From Bacteroidales bacterium UBA1715 (GTDB taxonomy: Bacteria > Bacteroidota > Bacteroidia > Bacteroidales > UBA1715): 37,614 bases of DNA. Below the pieces are notes generated by a model. That model worked only from the letters and a program-made list of their open reading frames with translations. It made no database searches and was not told the origin of the DNA. The position numbers and the translations under genes were made by a program. Below, piece by piece: positions 1 through 8,980 of the stretch. The number at the start of each line of letters is the position of its first letter. Within the stretch, counting starts at the first letter, position 1. The stretch lies in NCBI GenBank assembly GCA_002317135.1, contig DCIX01000023.1, forward strand, positions 1-37,614. Direction: 5' to 3'.

Positions 1-531
1 CATTTCACATTTGACCGAAGAGACAATGTAAACTATCCAACCCATGGAGAATTGATAACTGTAGGATTTAAATATTTTGCACCATACAACGAAAACGCGT
101 ATTCATTTCATGCTGCCGAGATAAATATGCGTAAGTATATGCGTCTTTATAAAGATTTGATTCTTGCTACGCAAGTTTTCTGGGGAACCAGTGATGGAGA
201 TATTCCATTCTATAGTATGTACCAATTAGGAGGAATGACCAGAATGCGTGGTATTTCCAACAAATACATTTACATTGACAAGAATGCATATTATGCTCAA
301 GCAGAATTGCGTAAACATATTTGGAGTCGATTTAGTGCTGTTATTTTTGGCGGTATTGGCGATACCTATTCATCGGCATCAGACTATAATATGAAACACA
401 TAAAATATGTGTATGGAGCAGGTATTCGATTCCAAAGTGATGTTAAAAACAATATAAACCTTCGTGTAGACTACGGTCGCGGAAGTTTCGGAGACTCAGG
501 AGTTTATATGACTATGCGCGAAGCATTTTAA
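1..531 (+). CDS. BamA/TamA-like outer membrane beta-barrel protein, C-terminal part (5' truncated by window)
   Basis: The reading frame is open from base 1, so the start lies outside the window and only the last 176 residues are seen. The visible part begins with HFTFDRRDN..PTHGEL, which resembles the 'D.RD....P..G' strand motif of the Omp85/surface antigen (D15) barrel. It has alternating polar and hydrophobic strands and an MRGI segment like the conserved RG(F/Y) of the Omp85 L6 loop, and it ends in a terminal Phe, as outer membrane barrels recognised by BAM usually do. It is therefore the C-terminal barrel of an Omp85-family protein. In Bacteroidota such a barrel can also be fused to a patatin-like phospholipase domain, which cannot be judged here. 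The yfhO-type gene follows 22 nt downstream on the same strand, suggesting cotranscription. Confidence 0.8.
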   Translation, partial: HFTFDRRDNVNYPTHGELITVGFKYFAPYNENAYSFHAAEINMRKYMRLYKDLILATQVFWGTSDGDIPFYSMYQLGGMTRMRGISNKYIYIDKNAYYAQAELRKHIWSRFSAVIFGGIGDTYSSASDYNMKHIKYVYGAGIRFQSDVKNNINLRVDYGRGSFGDSGVYMTMREAF

Positions 532-553
532 GAAGAATAAAAATAATTCAGAT

Positions 554-2956
554 ATGAAAACATTCAATTACAAACCATTGCTTTTTAGTGTACTTATTAT
601 TATCGGATTTGCCTTACTATCGTTCGTATATGTAAGCCCAATTTTCGATGGTATGGAATTGCGCCAACACGATGTGTTGCAATGGAAAGGAGCAGCAAAT
701 GAGTCTATGCAATACGAAGAGCAAACTGGTAACTCTCCATTGTGGACAAACAGTATGTTCAGTGGAATGCCTACATATCTTATCCACATTACAACAAGCA
801 ATGTTGTACACTTCATTTACGATGCTTTCCACACAACTGTGGAACACCCTGAAATGATTATTCTTATGTATTTTGTATGGGCATTTCTTGCTCTTCTTTT
901 GGTTGGAATGTCCATCAGTTTATCTGCTTTGGGCGCGCTATTCTACGGACTTTCATCGTATTTCTTCATTATTCTTGAAGCAGGACATATCACAAAATGT
1001 ATTGCACTTGGTATACTGCCAATGATAGTAGCGGCAGTATACGTTACCTACTGCAAAGACAAGAAACTATTGGGCAGTGTAATTTTCGCAATGATTCTTG
1101 CTTTAAACTTAATTGCCAATCACTTACAGATAGTTTACTACACCGCTTTAATCTGCATTGTGTTTGTTTGTTTCGTTTTGTATGATGCAATTAAAACAAA
1201 AGAATTTTTGAACAAATTCTTGAAACCATCCCTATTGCTTTTGGCAGGATTGCTTTTGGCTGTAGGAGCAAATTTCAGCAGATTTTACGCAACATACGAC
1301 TACGGAAAAGATTCTATCCGTGGCAAATCTGAATTAACAACAAATGACGAAAACAAAACAAGCGGATTGGACAAAGATTATGCTACAGCTTGGAGTTATG
1401 GAATAAGCGAAACAATCGATTTACTTGTTCCTAATTTTAAAGGTGGTGCGTCATCGAGCGAACTAGATAAGGAATCTGAAACATACAAGACATTAAAGCA
1501 ATACAATGTCCCGAATGCAGGAAAAATCATTAAAAGTATGCCTACCTATTGGGGCAATCAACCGATAACTTCAGGACCTGTTTACATTGGCGCATTAGTA
1601 ATCTTTTTATTTGTGTTCGGATTGCTCTATGTTACCGGTCCAATAAAATGGTGGTTGGCTTTCTTAACCGTGCTTTCTATCTTGCTTGCGTGGGGACATA
1701 ATTTTATGCCATTAACAGACTTTTTCCTTGATTATTTCCCTGGCTACAATAAATTTAGAACAGTTTCGATGATTCTTGTTATTGCAGAATTTACAATGCC
1801 ACTTTTGGCAATCGTTGCCGTAAAGAAATTTTTTGAAGATGAACAGAAAGAACTGGCATTCAAAAAATTATTGATTGCATTTGGCATTGTAGGCGGTTTC
1901 TTATTGTTGCTACTTCTTACAGCAGGAATGTGGTCGTTCCAAGGCGCACACGATGCCGAAATGTTACCAGATTGGTTGCTTCCTTCGCTTTTAGCAGATC
2001 GTAAAGCAATGATGACTAGCGACATCATCCGCTCATTGATGATTGCCGCAGCAGGATTCGGCATATTATTTTTGTACAAGAATTCTATCATCAAGAAATC
2101 ATACATTGCGGTAATCCTTCTTGCTGGTGTGGTTTTAATTGATATGCTTCCTGTGAACAAACGCTATCTTAACAACGACGACTTTGTAAAAGCAACAAAA
2201 TATTTGTTCCAACCTACTCCTGCCGACAGAACAATTTTGAAAGACACCGATCCAAACTTCCGTGTGATGAATTTCACCGTAAGTCCATTCAACGATGCGT
2301 CAACATCATATTTTCATAAATCAGTTGGCGGCTATCATGGAGCCAAAATGCGTCGCTATCAAGAATTGATAGATTCTTGTTTATCGAAACAAAATATGGC
2401 TGTGTACTGTATGTTAAATACAAAATACTTCATCTTGCCAGGCGAAAACCAACAACCAATGGCACAATATAATCAAGATGCATTAGGTAATGCGTGGTTT
2501 GTGAAGAACGTACACATTGTGCCAGATGCCAACGCAGAATTGTCGGCATTAAAAGTTTTTGACCCACGAAATGAAGCTTTTGTTGACCAACGCTTTACTC
2601 TTTCTGACACTACATTCACGATAGATTCCGCAGCAGAAATAAAATTGACTTCTTATCATCCCGAAGAACTTCACTATACATCGAAAAATGCCAATGCAAG
2701 CGTAGCAATTTTCTCGGAAATCTTCTATGAGAAAGGTTGGAATGCTTACATCGACAATGAATTAGTTCCACATTTCCGTGCAAACTATGTTTTGCGTGGA
2801 CTTGAAATACCTGCAGGAAATCACGAAATCATATTTAAGTTTGAACCAAAATCATTCTATATCACAGACAAGATTTCTCTTATATTCTCTTGTTTATTGT
2901 TGATTTCGTTCCTTGCTATTGTTGCCATGGAGATAAAAAAAGCCTTAACAAAATAA
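554..2956 (+). CDS. YfhO family multi-pass membrane protein
   Basis: 800-residue protein that opens with a hydrophobic helix after a short Lys-containing start and has about a dozen membrane segments through residue ~540. A periplasmic/extracellular C-terminal domain follows (around 550-770), then one last transmembrane helix near the end ending in Lys. This arrangement and the SGMPTY and GYHGAKMRRYQ segments match the bacterial YfhO family as found in Bacteroidota. YfhO-like proteins are thought to act in glycosylation of cell-envelope polymers (in Gram-positives, on lipoteichoic acid), resembling GT-C glycosyltransferases. The substrate in Bacteroidota is not known to me. The ATG at 554 is the first in frame after the upstream stop. 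A flippase gene follows 40 nt downstream, consistent with a surface-glycan role. Confidence 0.85.
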   Translation: MKTFNYKPLLFSVLIIIGFALLSFVYVSPIFDGMELRQHDVLQWKGAANESMQYEEQTGNSPLWTNSMFSGMPTYLIHITTSNVVHFIYDAFHTTVEHPEMIILMYFVWAFLALLLVGMSISLSALGALFYGLSSYFFIILEAGHITKCIALGILPMIVAAVYVTYCKDKKLLGSVIFAMILALNLIANHLQIVYYTALICIVFVCFVLYDAIKTKEFLNKFLKPSLLLLAGLLLAVGANFSRFYATYDYGKDSIRGKSELTTNDENKTSGLDKDYATAWSYGISETIDLLVPNFKGGASSSELDKESETYKTLKQYNVPNAGKIIKSMPTYWGNQPITSGPVYIGALVIFLFVFGLLYVTGPIKWWLAFLTVLSILLAWGHNFMPLTDFFLDYFPGYNKFRTVSMILVIAEFTMPLLAIVAVKKFFEDEQKELAFKKLLIAFGIVGGFLLLLLLTAGMWSFQGAHDAEMLPDWLLPSLLADRKAMMTSDIIRSLMIAAAGFGILFLYKNSIIKKSYIAVILLAGVVLIDMLPVNKRYLNNDDFVKATKYLFQPTPADRTILKDTDPNFRVMNFTVSPFNDASTSYFHKSVGGYHGAKMRRYQELIDSCLSKQNMAVYCMLNTKYFILPGENQQPMAQYNQDALGNAWFVKNVHIVPDANAELSALKVFDPRNEAFVDQRFTLSDTTFTIDSAAEIKLTSYHPEELHYTSKNANASVAIFSEIFYEKGWNAYIDNELVPHFRANYVLRGLEIPAGNHEIIFKFEPKSFYITDKISLIFSCLLLISFLAIVAMEIKKALTK

Positions 2957-2996
2957 CAGAGAGATGCAGCACGCATCGTCTCCACAGTAGATAAAA

Positions 2997-4493
2997 ATGG
3001 GAATTGTTCGCACACAATCAATCATTGGTTCGTTCTGGGTTTATCTCGGAGCATTCCTTGGATTTGTAACAAGTGCACTCCTTTTTCCTCACTATCTTGA
3101 TGCAGAACAAATCGGTCTGTTAAATTTGTTAGTGACATACGGAACTTTATTCGCACAATTTTGCTCTGCTGGTTTTACCAATACAATAACCAGAATGTTC
3201 CCATATTTTCGGGATGAAAGCAAAAAACACAACGGATTTCTTTTCCTAACCGTTATTGTTGTTGCAATAGCGACAATACTCGCCATTGGACTTTTCATTG
3301 TTTTATACCCGTACATCATTTCAAACAACAGTGATTCAAGCGGAAATTTGTTACAGGAATACGCTCTTCTAATTATTCCAATGTTCATTTTCACTGCGTT
3401 CTTCAACATATTTGATTGTTACACAAAAGCACTTTTTAATGCAACACGAGGCATTGTAATGAAAGAAGTTGTTGTACGTGTTTTAACAATGGTGCTTATT
3501 CTTTTTTACATTCTTCAATATTTTGAATTTCAATCGTTTGTGTACTGGTATGTTTGCATTTACGGCGTAGTCTTTTTCTATATGATTTTTGCTTTGATGA
3601 AAGATAAGCAATTCTTCTTACAACCAAATTTTTCGCTTATCGACAAGAAAATGGGGAAAGAACTCTTCCGCGTAAGTATTTTCGGCATCATTATAACATC
3701 AGCAAATATCATTGTCATCAATATTGACCGAGTGATGATAGAAAAATTGATGATAGAAAATCCACTTGCACAAGTCGGTATTTACACGACTTGTTCCTAT
3801 TTCGCTACTATGGTTGTGTTACCAAACAGACCATTGCAAAAAATTACCTCCACATTGGTAGCAGAAGCGTGGAAACGAAACGATATGGAACAAATGCAGG
3901 TTCTCTATAAGAAAAGTACACTAACGCAACTTATCGTTGGGACTCTAGTCTTTTTAGGACTTTGCATTAATTTGGATTATATATTCCAACTTATTCCCGA
4001 AGAATATGCAGCAGGGCGCTGGGTGATTGTTTTTATTGGTCTTATGAACCTTACCGATATGGCTTCGGGAATCAACAAAGACATTGTCAGCAACTCACCA
4101 AAATACGAGAAACTATCCCATTGGACATTTGCGTTAATAGTCGGAATTATTGCTCTGAATTTCGTATTTATTCCACTTTACGGCATTAGCGGCGCGGCAA
4201 TTTCCTCGTGTATTGCAAGAATTATCTACAATCTTGTCGCATTTTCGTATGTAAACAGAAAATGGAATTTACAGCCCTATTCTTGGCATCATTTGGCAAT
4301 TATAGCGATAGGAATTGTTACCTACGGAATCTGCCTCGTAATTCCCGAAACAAGTAATTTTATCTGCAACATAGCAATAAAAAGCACAGCGCTCACAATG
4401 TTGTTTTGTGCCGCAATCTACTTCACTCACATTTCCGAAGATGTGAATGATTTAGCAGATTCCTTCTTGAAAAAGATATTAAGGAAAAAATAG
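2997..4493 (+). CDS. Oligosaccharide flippase family protein (Wzx/MATE-like)
   Basis: 498 residues, almost entirely hydrophobic, with about 14 predicted membrane helices and short charged loops. The N-terminus (GIVRTQSIIGSFWVYLGAFLGF) has the typical start of polysaccharide biosynthesis/flippase proteins (MVF/MATE superfamily, Wzx-like). The QKITSTLVAEAWKRND loop between the two halves is also typical. Such proteins move lipid-linked oligosaccharides across the inner membrane during capsule, O-antigen or glycoprotein synthesis. The gene lies directly after the YfhO gene on the same strand and a convergent gene follows, so it probably ends an envelope operon. The cargo glycan cannot be inferred because no other glycan genes adjoin it except the glycosyltransferase at 7655-8881 on the other strand. 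Confidence 0.85.
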   Translation: MGIVRTQSIIGSFWVYLGAFLGFVTSALLFPHYLDAEQIGLLNLLVTYGTLFAQFCSAGFTNTITRMFPYFRDESKKHNGFLFLTVIVVAIATILAIGLFIVLYPYIISNNSDSSGNLLQEYALLIIPMFIFTAFFNIFDCYTKALFNATRGIVMKEVVVRVLTMVLILFYILQYFEFQSFVYWYVCIYGVVFFYMIFALMKDKQFFLQPNFSLIDKKMGKELFRVSIFGIIITSANIIVINIDRVMIEKLMIENPLAQVGIYTTCSYFATMVVLPNRPLQKITSTLVAEAWKRNDMEQMQVLYKKSTLTQLIVGTLVFLGLCINLDYIFQLIPEEYAAGRWVIVFIGLMNLTDMASGINKDIVSNSPKYEKLSHWTFALIVGIIALNFVFIPLYGISGAAISSCIARIIYNLVAFSYVNRKWNLQPYSWHHLAIIAIGIVTYGICLVIPETSNFICNIAIKSTALTMLFCAAIYFTHISEDVNDLADSFLKKILRKK

Positions 4494-4513
4494 TAGAGTT
4501 TTTACGTCTCTAC
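4493..4513 (-). terminator. Possible terminator of the DUF2185 gene
   Basis: GTAGAG (4493-4498) pairs with CTCTAC (4508-4513). Read on the minus strand the hairpin is followed by TATTTTTT, so it could end the minus-strand gene at 4523. On the plus strand no T-run follows. The stem is only 6 bp, so this is tentative. Confidence 0.4.
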
Positions 4514-4522
4514 AAATCGCAT

Positions 4523-4858
4523 TTATTCTGAATATTTCTGAAACTCGTCGGTGCCTTCCACGCGTTCAAATTCAGAACCAACCTTTGCTTTTAAGACCTT
4601 GATTATAGCCTGATCAATATTCGCGATATAGTTTACATCAAACATCATAAAATGTTGCTGGTCATCAAGATACTCATCGGTTTCGTCTCCGGCAAGAAAA
4701 CGCCAACCGCTATCTTCTTCATCTTCTTTTTCTTCGCGATATGCAAAACCAACTTTCGCACCATCAACAGTAATTCTATCCGACGCGATACAATAACCCA
4801 TAGGTTTTACTAAATCTTGTAAATCAGCAACTTGAAGTTTATATTTATTGTCTGCCAT
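4523..4858 (-). CDS. DUF2185 (Imm33-like) domain protein
   Basis: 111-residue soluble acidic protein. The central part GWRFLAGDETDEYLDDQQ, the D-V-N-Y-I-A-N-I-D stretch and the ending GSEFER match the DUF2185 family, also described as immunity protein 33-like. Members occur both beside polymorphic toxins and as orphan genes. No toxin gene is adjacent here, so an immunity role is not supported by context and the function is unknown. The gene has its own -7 element at 4876-4883, about 18 nt before the ATG, and is transcribed divergently from lepA. Its 3' end converges with the flippase gene. Confidence 0.75.
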   Translation of the reverse strand: MADNKYKLQVADLQDLVKPMGYCIASDRITVDGAKVGFAYREEKEDEEDSGWRFLAGDETDEYLDDQQHFMMFDVNYIANIDQAIIKVLKAKVGSEFERVEGTDEFQKYSE

Positions 4859-4875
4859 AACTAAATGATTCTATG

Positions 4876-4883
4876 CAAAAATA
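4876..4883 (-). promoter_or_regulatory. -7 promoter element of the DUF2185 gene
   Basis: The minus strand reads TATTTTTG, a full match to the Bacteroidota -7 consensus TAnnTTTG, and its downstream edge lies 17 nt before the ATG at 4858. No clear TTTG is seen at the -33 position. Confidence 0.6.
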
Positions 4884-4931
4884 CGATTTTTGTTTAAATA
4901 ACCGCCAACATATATATTAACGCCTTTTTGT

Positions 4932-4939
4932 TATATTTG
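4932..4939 (+). promoter_or_regulatory. -7 promoter element of lepA
   Basis: TATATTTG matches TAnnTTTG exactly and ends 15 nt before the lepA ATG at 4955. Transcription should begin about 4944-4948, which leaves a leader of only some 10 nt and argues against the upstream TTG at 4928 as the start. No -33 TTTG is evident. It is back to back with the DUF2185 promoter about 50 bp away. Confidence 0.65.
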
Positions 4940-4954
4940 CCAAAAATATATTCA

Positions 4955-6745
4955 ATGGAGCACATTCGCAATTTCTGTATCATTGCACATATTGACCACG
5001 GTAAAAGTACCTTGGCCGATAGACTTTTGGAATTTACCCATACTGTTTCTGAGCGCGACGCCCAAGATCAAATTCTTGATGATATGGATTTGGAGCGTGA
5101 ACGTGGTATTACAATCAAAAGCCACGCAATCCAAATGGACTACACATACAATGGACAAAAGTATGTGCTTAATCTTATTGACACTCCGGGACACGTGGAC
5201 TTCTCGTACGAAGTTTCTCGTTCTATCGCCGCATGCGAAGGTGCTTTGTTAATTGTTGACGCAACGCAAGGTATTCAGGCTCAAACTATTTCGAACTTGT
5301 ATCTTGCCATAGAAAACGATTTGGAAATTATTCCTGTCCTTAATAAAATGGACTTGCCAAGTGCAATGCCGGAAGAAGTTAAGGATCAGATAGTTGAACT
5401 TATTGGCTGCGATAGAAACGACATTCTAGAAGCAAGTGGGAAAACTGGACTTGGCGTTGAGAAAATTCTTCAATCAATAGTTGAGAAAGTTCCTGCTCCA
5501 AAAGGAGACCCTAAAGCGCCATTGCAAGCACTGATTTTTGACTCTGTATTTAATTCTTTCCGTGGAATTATTGCATATTTCAAAGTTTTGAATGGAGAAA
5601 TCCACACAAACGACTTGGTGAAATTTATCAACACGAAAAAAGAATATGAAGCATTGGAAGTTGGTGTGCTTCGACTAGATATGGAACCTCGTTCCGTAGT
5701 GAAAACTGGCGATGTTGGCTATATTATCTCTGGTATAAAAACAGCGCGCGAAGTTAAAGTTGGTGATACCATTACTCACCGTGACAACCCATGCGAAAAA
5801 GCTATTGAAGGTTTCGAAGAAGTAAAACCTATGGTGTTTGCTGGTATATATCCTATTGATACAGAGGATTATGAACCATTACGTGCGTCAATGGAAAAAC
5901 TGCAATTGAACGATGCTTCACTTACCTACCAGCCAGAATCTTCTGCTGCGTTAGGTTTCGGTTTCCGATGTGGTTTCTTGGGATTGCTTCACATGGAAAT
6001 CGTACAAGAGCGTTTGGATCGCGAGTTCAATATGAGCGTTATTACAACAACACCGAACGTTTCGTACTATTGCTACACGAAAAAAGGCGACAAAATCATT
6101 GTAAACAACCCGACTGACTTGCCAGATCCAAGTTCTATCGACTATATTGAAGAACCATATATCGCAGCACAAATCATTACAAATGCTGAATTTATCGGTC
6201 CAATTATGAAATTGTGTATCGACAAACGAGGCATTCTTAAAAATCAAACCTATTTGACAGGTAATCGTGTGGAAATCAATTTTGAACTACCACTTGGAGA
6301 AATTGTGTTTGATTTTTACGATAAATTAAAAAGTATCTCGAAAGGATATGCTTCGTTCGATTACCACATTATTGGTTTCCGCGAATCTAAACTTTCGAAA
6401 TTAGACATCTTACTTAACGGTGATCCTGTTGATGCATTATCAGCTCTTATACATCAAAATAATGCGTACGATTTCGGGAAACGCATTTGTGAGAAATTAA
6501 AAGGATTGATTCCACGCCAACAGTTCGATGTTGCCATTCAAGCAGCAATAGGAACGAAAGTTATTGCCCGCGAAACAGTTAAGGCTGTTCGAAAAGATGT
6601 AACGGCAAAATGCTATGGTGGTGATATTTCCCGTAAACGTAAATTGCTTGAAAAACAGAAAGAAGGAAAGAAAAGAATGAAACAAGTGGGTAATGTAGAA
6701 ATCCCACAAAAAGCTTTCCTTGCTGTTCTAAAACTAAATGACTAA
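4955..6745 (+). CDS. lepA: Elongation factor 4 (LepA), ribosome-associated GTPase
   Basis: 596 residues from the ATG at 4955, the usual length for EF4. The start gives MEHIRNFCIIAHIDHGKST, the LepA N-terminus with the G1 P-loop AHIDHGKS. G2 ERERGITIKS, G3 DTPGHVDF and G4 NKMDLP follow. Further on come the EF-G-like domains and the LepA-specific C-terminal domain, whose GKRICEKLKGLIPRQQFD and RKDVTAKCYGGDISRKRKLLEKQKEGKKRMK segments are family hallmarks. LepA is a translational GTPase that acts on stalled or assembling ribosomes in the cytoplasm. An in-frame TTG at 4928 would add nine residues but overlaps the promoter region, so it was not used. A strong intrinsic terminator follows. Confidence 0.97.
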   Translation: MEHIRNFCIIAHIDHGKSTLADRLLEFTHTVSERDAQDQILDDMDLERERGITIKSHAIQMDYTYNGQKYVLNLIDTPGHVDFSYEVSRSIAACEGALLIVDATQGIQAQTISNLYLAIENDLEIIPVLNKMDLPSAMPEEVKDQIVELIGCDRNDILEASGKTGLGVEKILQSIVEKVPAPKGDPKAPLQALIFDSVFNSFRGIIAYFKVLNGEIHTNDLVKFINTKKEYEALEVGVLRLDMEPRSVVKTGDVGYIISGIKTAREVKVGDTITHRDNPCEKAIEGFEEVKPMVFAGIYPIDTEDYEPLRASMEKLQLNDASLTYQPESSAALGFGFRCGFLGLLHMEIVQERLDREFNMSVITTTPNVSYYCYTKKGDKIIVNNPTDLPDPSSIDYIEEPYIAAQIITNAEFIGPIMKLCIDKRGILKNQTYLTGNRVEINFELPLGEIVFDFYDKLKSISKGYASFDYHIIGFRESKLSKLDILLNGDPVDALSALIHQNNAYDFGKRICEKLKGLIPRQQFDVAIQAAIGTKVIARETVKAVRKDVTAKCYGGDISRKRKLLEKQKEGKKRMKQVGNVEIPQKAFLAVLKLND

Positions 6746-6755
6746 TTGGTAATAG

Positions 6756-6786
6756 AGACGTTCTTCGGGACGTCTTTATTTATTTT
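6756..6786 (+). terminator. Intrinsic terminator after lepA
   Basis: Stem 6756-6763 (AGACGTTC) pairs with 6768-6775 (GGACGTCT, one G-T pair), closing a TTCG tetraloop on a C-G pair, followed by a T-rich tract. The T-tract overlaps the stop codon of the convergent gene at 6776. Confidence 0.85.
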
Positions 6787-7645
6787 CAATTATCCCTATT
6801 GCAACATCTTTGTCGAATACAAAGATTGCCAAATCAATACACAATAGTATAGCTATTCCAACTAATCCACCAGGACCTGCAATAATTGAACCCCAAGTAT
6901 GTTCGTGCAGAAGGTACATTAACGATAAACCAGCAGTTGCGTTCAAAGTACCGTGCATAATAGCAGCGGCTATAACAGATTGAGATTTAATTCGAACATA
7001 CATGAATAAAGGAGTTGCAACAATACAAAAAGCAATCATTACAAACACACCCAAAACAGGATGTTCCGGATAATTATGTCCCATTAGAATAATAGGGAAA
7101 TGCCATAATCCCCATATAAATCCAATTAATAACGACACCTTTATAAATGACATTCCGCTACATTGACGTAACAACCATCCACGCCAAGCTATTTCCTCTC
7201 CATACGCAAATACAGCATTAATTGTAATACCTGCCCAAAGTCCGGAAACAAAAGTTATTGCCATAACCAACCATGCATTTACATTAGGAATGCTTTTCGA
7301 CAATTCTTCTATGGCATTTGCAAGCAATGGAGTTTCTGTAGAAAATGAAGTACCGGGAATAATTGGTGAGCAAAACAGAGCAAGCAAATTAAACACAGGC
7401 ATTAATAACCAACCAATGAAAAACCATTTATTTATGCGGAATGATGTCCCCAATCCTTTCAATAACGGTTCTTTTTGTAAAAACTGTACAATAAGCACCG
7501 AAATCATTGGTATAAACATATAAGCAGCCGCAAAGAGCGTTCCTCCCAAAGAATTATACTCACCTCCTAAAAAATAAAAACAAGAGGCAGAAATTAGGCT
7601 AATTGAAAACAATACAAGTAAAAATTGAAATAACTTATTCTTCAT
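6776..7645 (-). CDS. CPBP family intramembrane metalloprotease
   Basis: 289 residues with about eight hydrophobic helices. The three signature motifs of the CPBP/Abi (CAAX-protease and bacteriocin-processing) family are present: EEIAWRGWL (EExxxR), GLWHFPI (FxxxH-like, with the catalytic His) and MHGTLN (HxxxN). These residues form the active site in intramembrane Glu-type proteases of this family. The substrate is unknown; members process prenylated proteins in eukaryotes and diverse peptides in bacteria. The gene begins 9 nt after the stop of the glycosyltransferase gene on the same strand and is likely cotranscribed with it, although no functional link is obvious. Confidence 0.85.
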   Translation of the reverse strand: MKNKLFQFLLVLFSISLISASCFYFLGGEYNSLGGTLFAAAYMFIPMISVLIVQFLQKEPLLKGLGTSFRINKWFFIGWLLMPVFNLLALFCSPIIPGTSFSTETPLLANAIEELSKSIPNVNAWLVMAITFVSGLWAGITINAVFAYGEEIAWRGWLLRQCSGMSFIKVSLLIGFIWGLWHFPIILMGHNYPEHPVLGVFVMIAFCIVATPLFMYVRIKSQSVIAAAIMHGTLNATAGLSLMYLLHEHTWGSIIAGPGGLVGIAILLCIDLAIFVFDKDVAIGIIENK

Positions 7646-7654
7646 ATCTTTATA

Positions 7655-8881
7655 TCATTGATTTAAGCAATTATTATATACTTCCTCATACAATACTACT
7701 CCACGCTCTAAAGAATAATATTTCTCCGCAACAGCACGAAGCGATTCTCTATTAATAGTTGTCTCTGAAAGGATTTTTTCAGCAATAGAAGCATATTCAT
7801 TTTCTGTAAAGGTATTCACAACGTAGCCTTGTGGACAGTCATTCATTATTAGATCCACATCTCCCACTCCTGCATTACAAACCAATGGAATACCAAGAGA
7901 TAACAACTCACCCATTTTCGTTGGCGATGAAGCTTTCTTAGAATAAACCGGTTTTATAAAAAACAATGACCAGTTCGACAATGACGCATATAGAGGAACA
8001 TCTTCGCGATTTGCTTTTACTACACGCAATGCAGAACGAGGAATGTCTTTCCGTATCGCAATGGAATCCAATATATCAGGATTATCAGGCGTAATACAAA
8101 GGAAGATGGCATTGTTATTTTTTTCATACAAAACCTTGAAAAAATCAAACATTTCCTCCGTCATATACCAAGTTCCAAACGAACCTAAATAACTGATAAC
8201 AAAATTATTATCAGTAATGTTCAGTTTTTTACGAAGTGACTCTTGATTCTTATTATATCGGAACAACTGTAAGTCAGCACAACAAGGAATAATCTGTATA
8301 GGCGTTTTAGCCGTTTGATATTCAGACCACTTTTGAATTTCTTCAGCTCCGTTTTTAGTTAAACTAATTATTGAAGTAGATTTCGTAATGAACTCTTTTT
8401 CTGCGTCTTTAAAATAATTATAGACTTGTCTATATATCCATTTAGACGTATTCCAAATGCCTCCTTCAACTCGTTCGTCTGCCCAAAAACCACGCATATC
8501 AAAAACCCACGGAAGTCCAAATTCTTTCTGGCAAAATCTACCAATATGAGCACTAATATAACTTCTGCAATGAACAAGTTCTATTGCCTGCGTAGTGACA
8601 ATTTCTTTAGCCTTTTTCTGCATCATACGAATATCGTACAATGTTGAAAATATAGGAGGTTTAGCTGTGTATTGTATTGGTTCCCATGCTATTCCATTCT
8701 TTTTTAATAGTGCAGAAATATGCTTCTCTCTTTTTTCAAAAGCAGCTGGTTTCTCACAACTAAGAATTGTTATTGAAAACCCCTTTTGAGTTAAACCAAT
8801 CAAATATGGAATTACCTGCGACTGACCTAAATTGTCTGTCATTCCATCGTACGAAATATATAAAACACGAGCCTTTGCCAT
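7655..8881 (-). CDS. Glycosyltransferase, GT4-like (GT-B fold)
   Basis: 408 residues. The N-terminal half starts ARVLYISYDGMTDNLGQSQVIPYL, a donor/acceptor-domain opening typical of GT4-like enzymes of Bacteroidota. The C-terminal half has VISYLGSFGTWY and the nucleotide-sugar-binding stretch SPTKMGELLSLGIPLVCNAGVGDVD, which corresponds to the conserved K..E.LA.G.P region. It is a cytoplasmic sugar transferase for surface glycans; donor and acceptor are unknown. The start at 8881 is about 22 nt downstream of a TAnnTTTG element. It leads a two-gene unit with the CPBP protease and is read divergently from the deaminase operon. Confidence 0.85.
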   Translation of the reverse strand: MAKARVLYISYDGMTDNLGQSQVIPYLIGLTQKGFSITILSCEKPAAFEKREKHISALLKKNGIAWEPIQYTAKPPIFSTLYDIRMMQKKAKEIVTTQAIELVHCRSYISAHIGRFCQKEFGLPWVFDMRGFWADERVEGGIWNTSKWIYRQVYNYFKDAEKEFITKSTSIISLTKNGAEEIQKWSEYQTAKTPIQIIPCCADLQLFRYNKNQESLRKKLNITDNNFVISYLGSFGTWYMTEEMFDFFKVLYEKNNNAIFLCITPDNPDILDSIAIRKDIPRSALRVVKANREDVPLYASLSNWSLFFIKPVYSKKASSPTKMGELLSLGIPLVCNAGVGDVDLIMNDCPQGYVVNTFTENEYASIAEKILSETTINRESLRAVAEKYYSLERGVVLYEEVYNNCLNQ

Positions 8882-8903
8882 TTCCCTTATAAATAGACAA
8901 TTA

Positions 8904-8911
8904 CAAAGATA
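8904..8911 (-). promoter_or_regulatory. -7 promoter element of the glycosyltransferase gene
   Basis: The minus strand reads TATCTTTG, an exact TAnnTTTG match, 22 nt upstream of the ATG at 8881. No -33 TTTG at the expected distance. Confidence 0.6.
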
Positions 8912-8948
8912 ATATATTTATTTTTATAGCATAATCTTTTCCGAGAAA

Positions 8949-8961
8949 TTTGTACATTGCA
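8949..8961 (+). promoter_or_regulatory. Probable variant promoter TTTGTACATTGCA of the deaminase operon
   Basis: TTTGTACATTGCA precedes the ATG at 8981 by 19 nt. The TACATTG part is one T short of the TAnnTTTG consensus. Exactly the same 13 bases occur upstream of the membrane-protein gene at 33328, also a short distance before the start, which supports a real promoter-type signal. Confidence 0.45.
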
Positions 8962-8980
8962 GCCAATTTAAGAAAAGAGT

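Noticed and set aside
1744..2160. 138-codon minus-strand frame inside the YfhO gene
   Set aside because: Antisense shadow of membrane-helix codons; no start signal and no recognisable domain.
2957..2996. Hairpin between the YfhO and flippase genes as a terminator
   Set aside because: A short imperfect pairing (GAGATGC with GCATCGTCTC) is present but no T-run follows, and the genes are close and co-oriented.
4928..4954. TTG start nine codons upstream of lepA
   Set aside because: It precedes the -7 element at 4932-4939, and LepA proteins begin at the MEHIRNF position.
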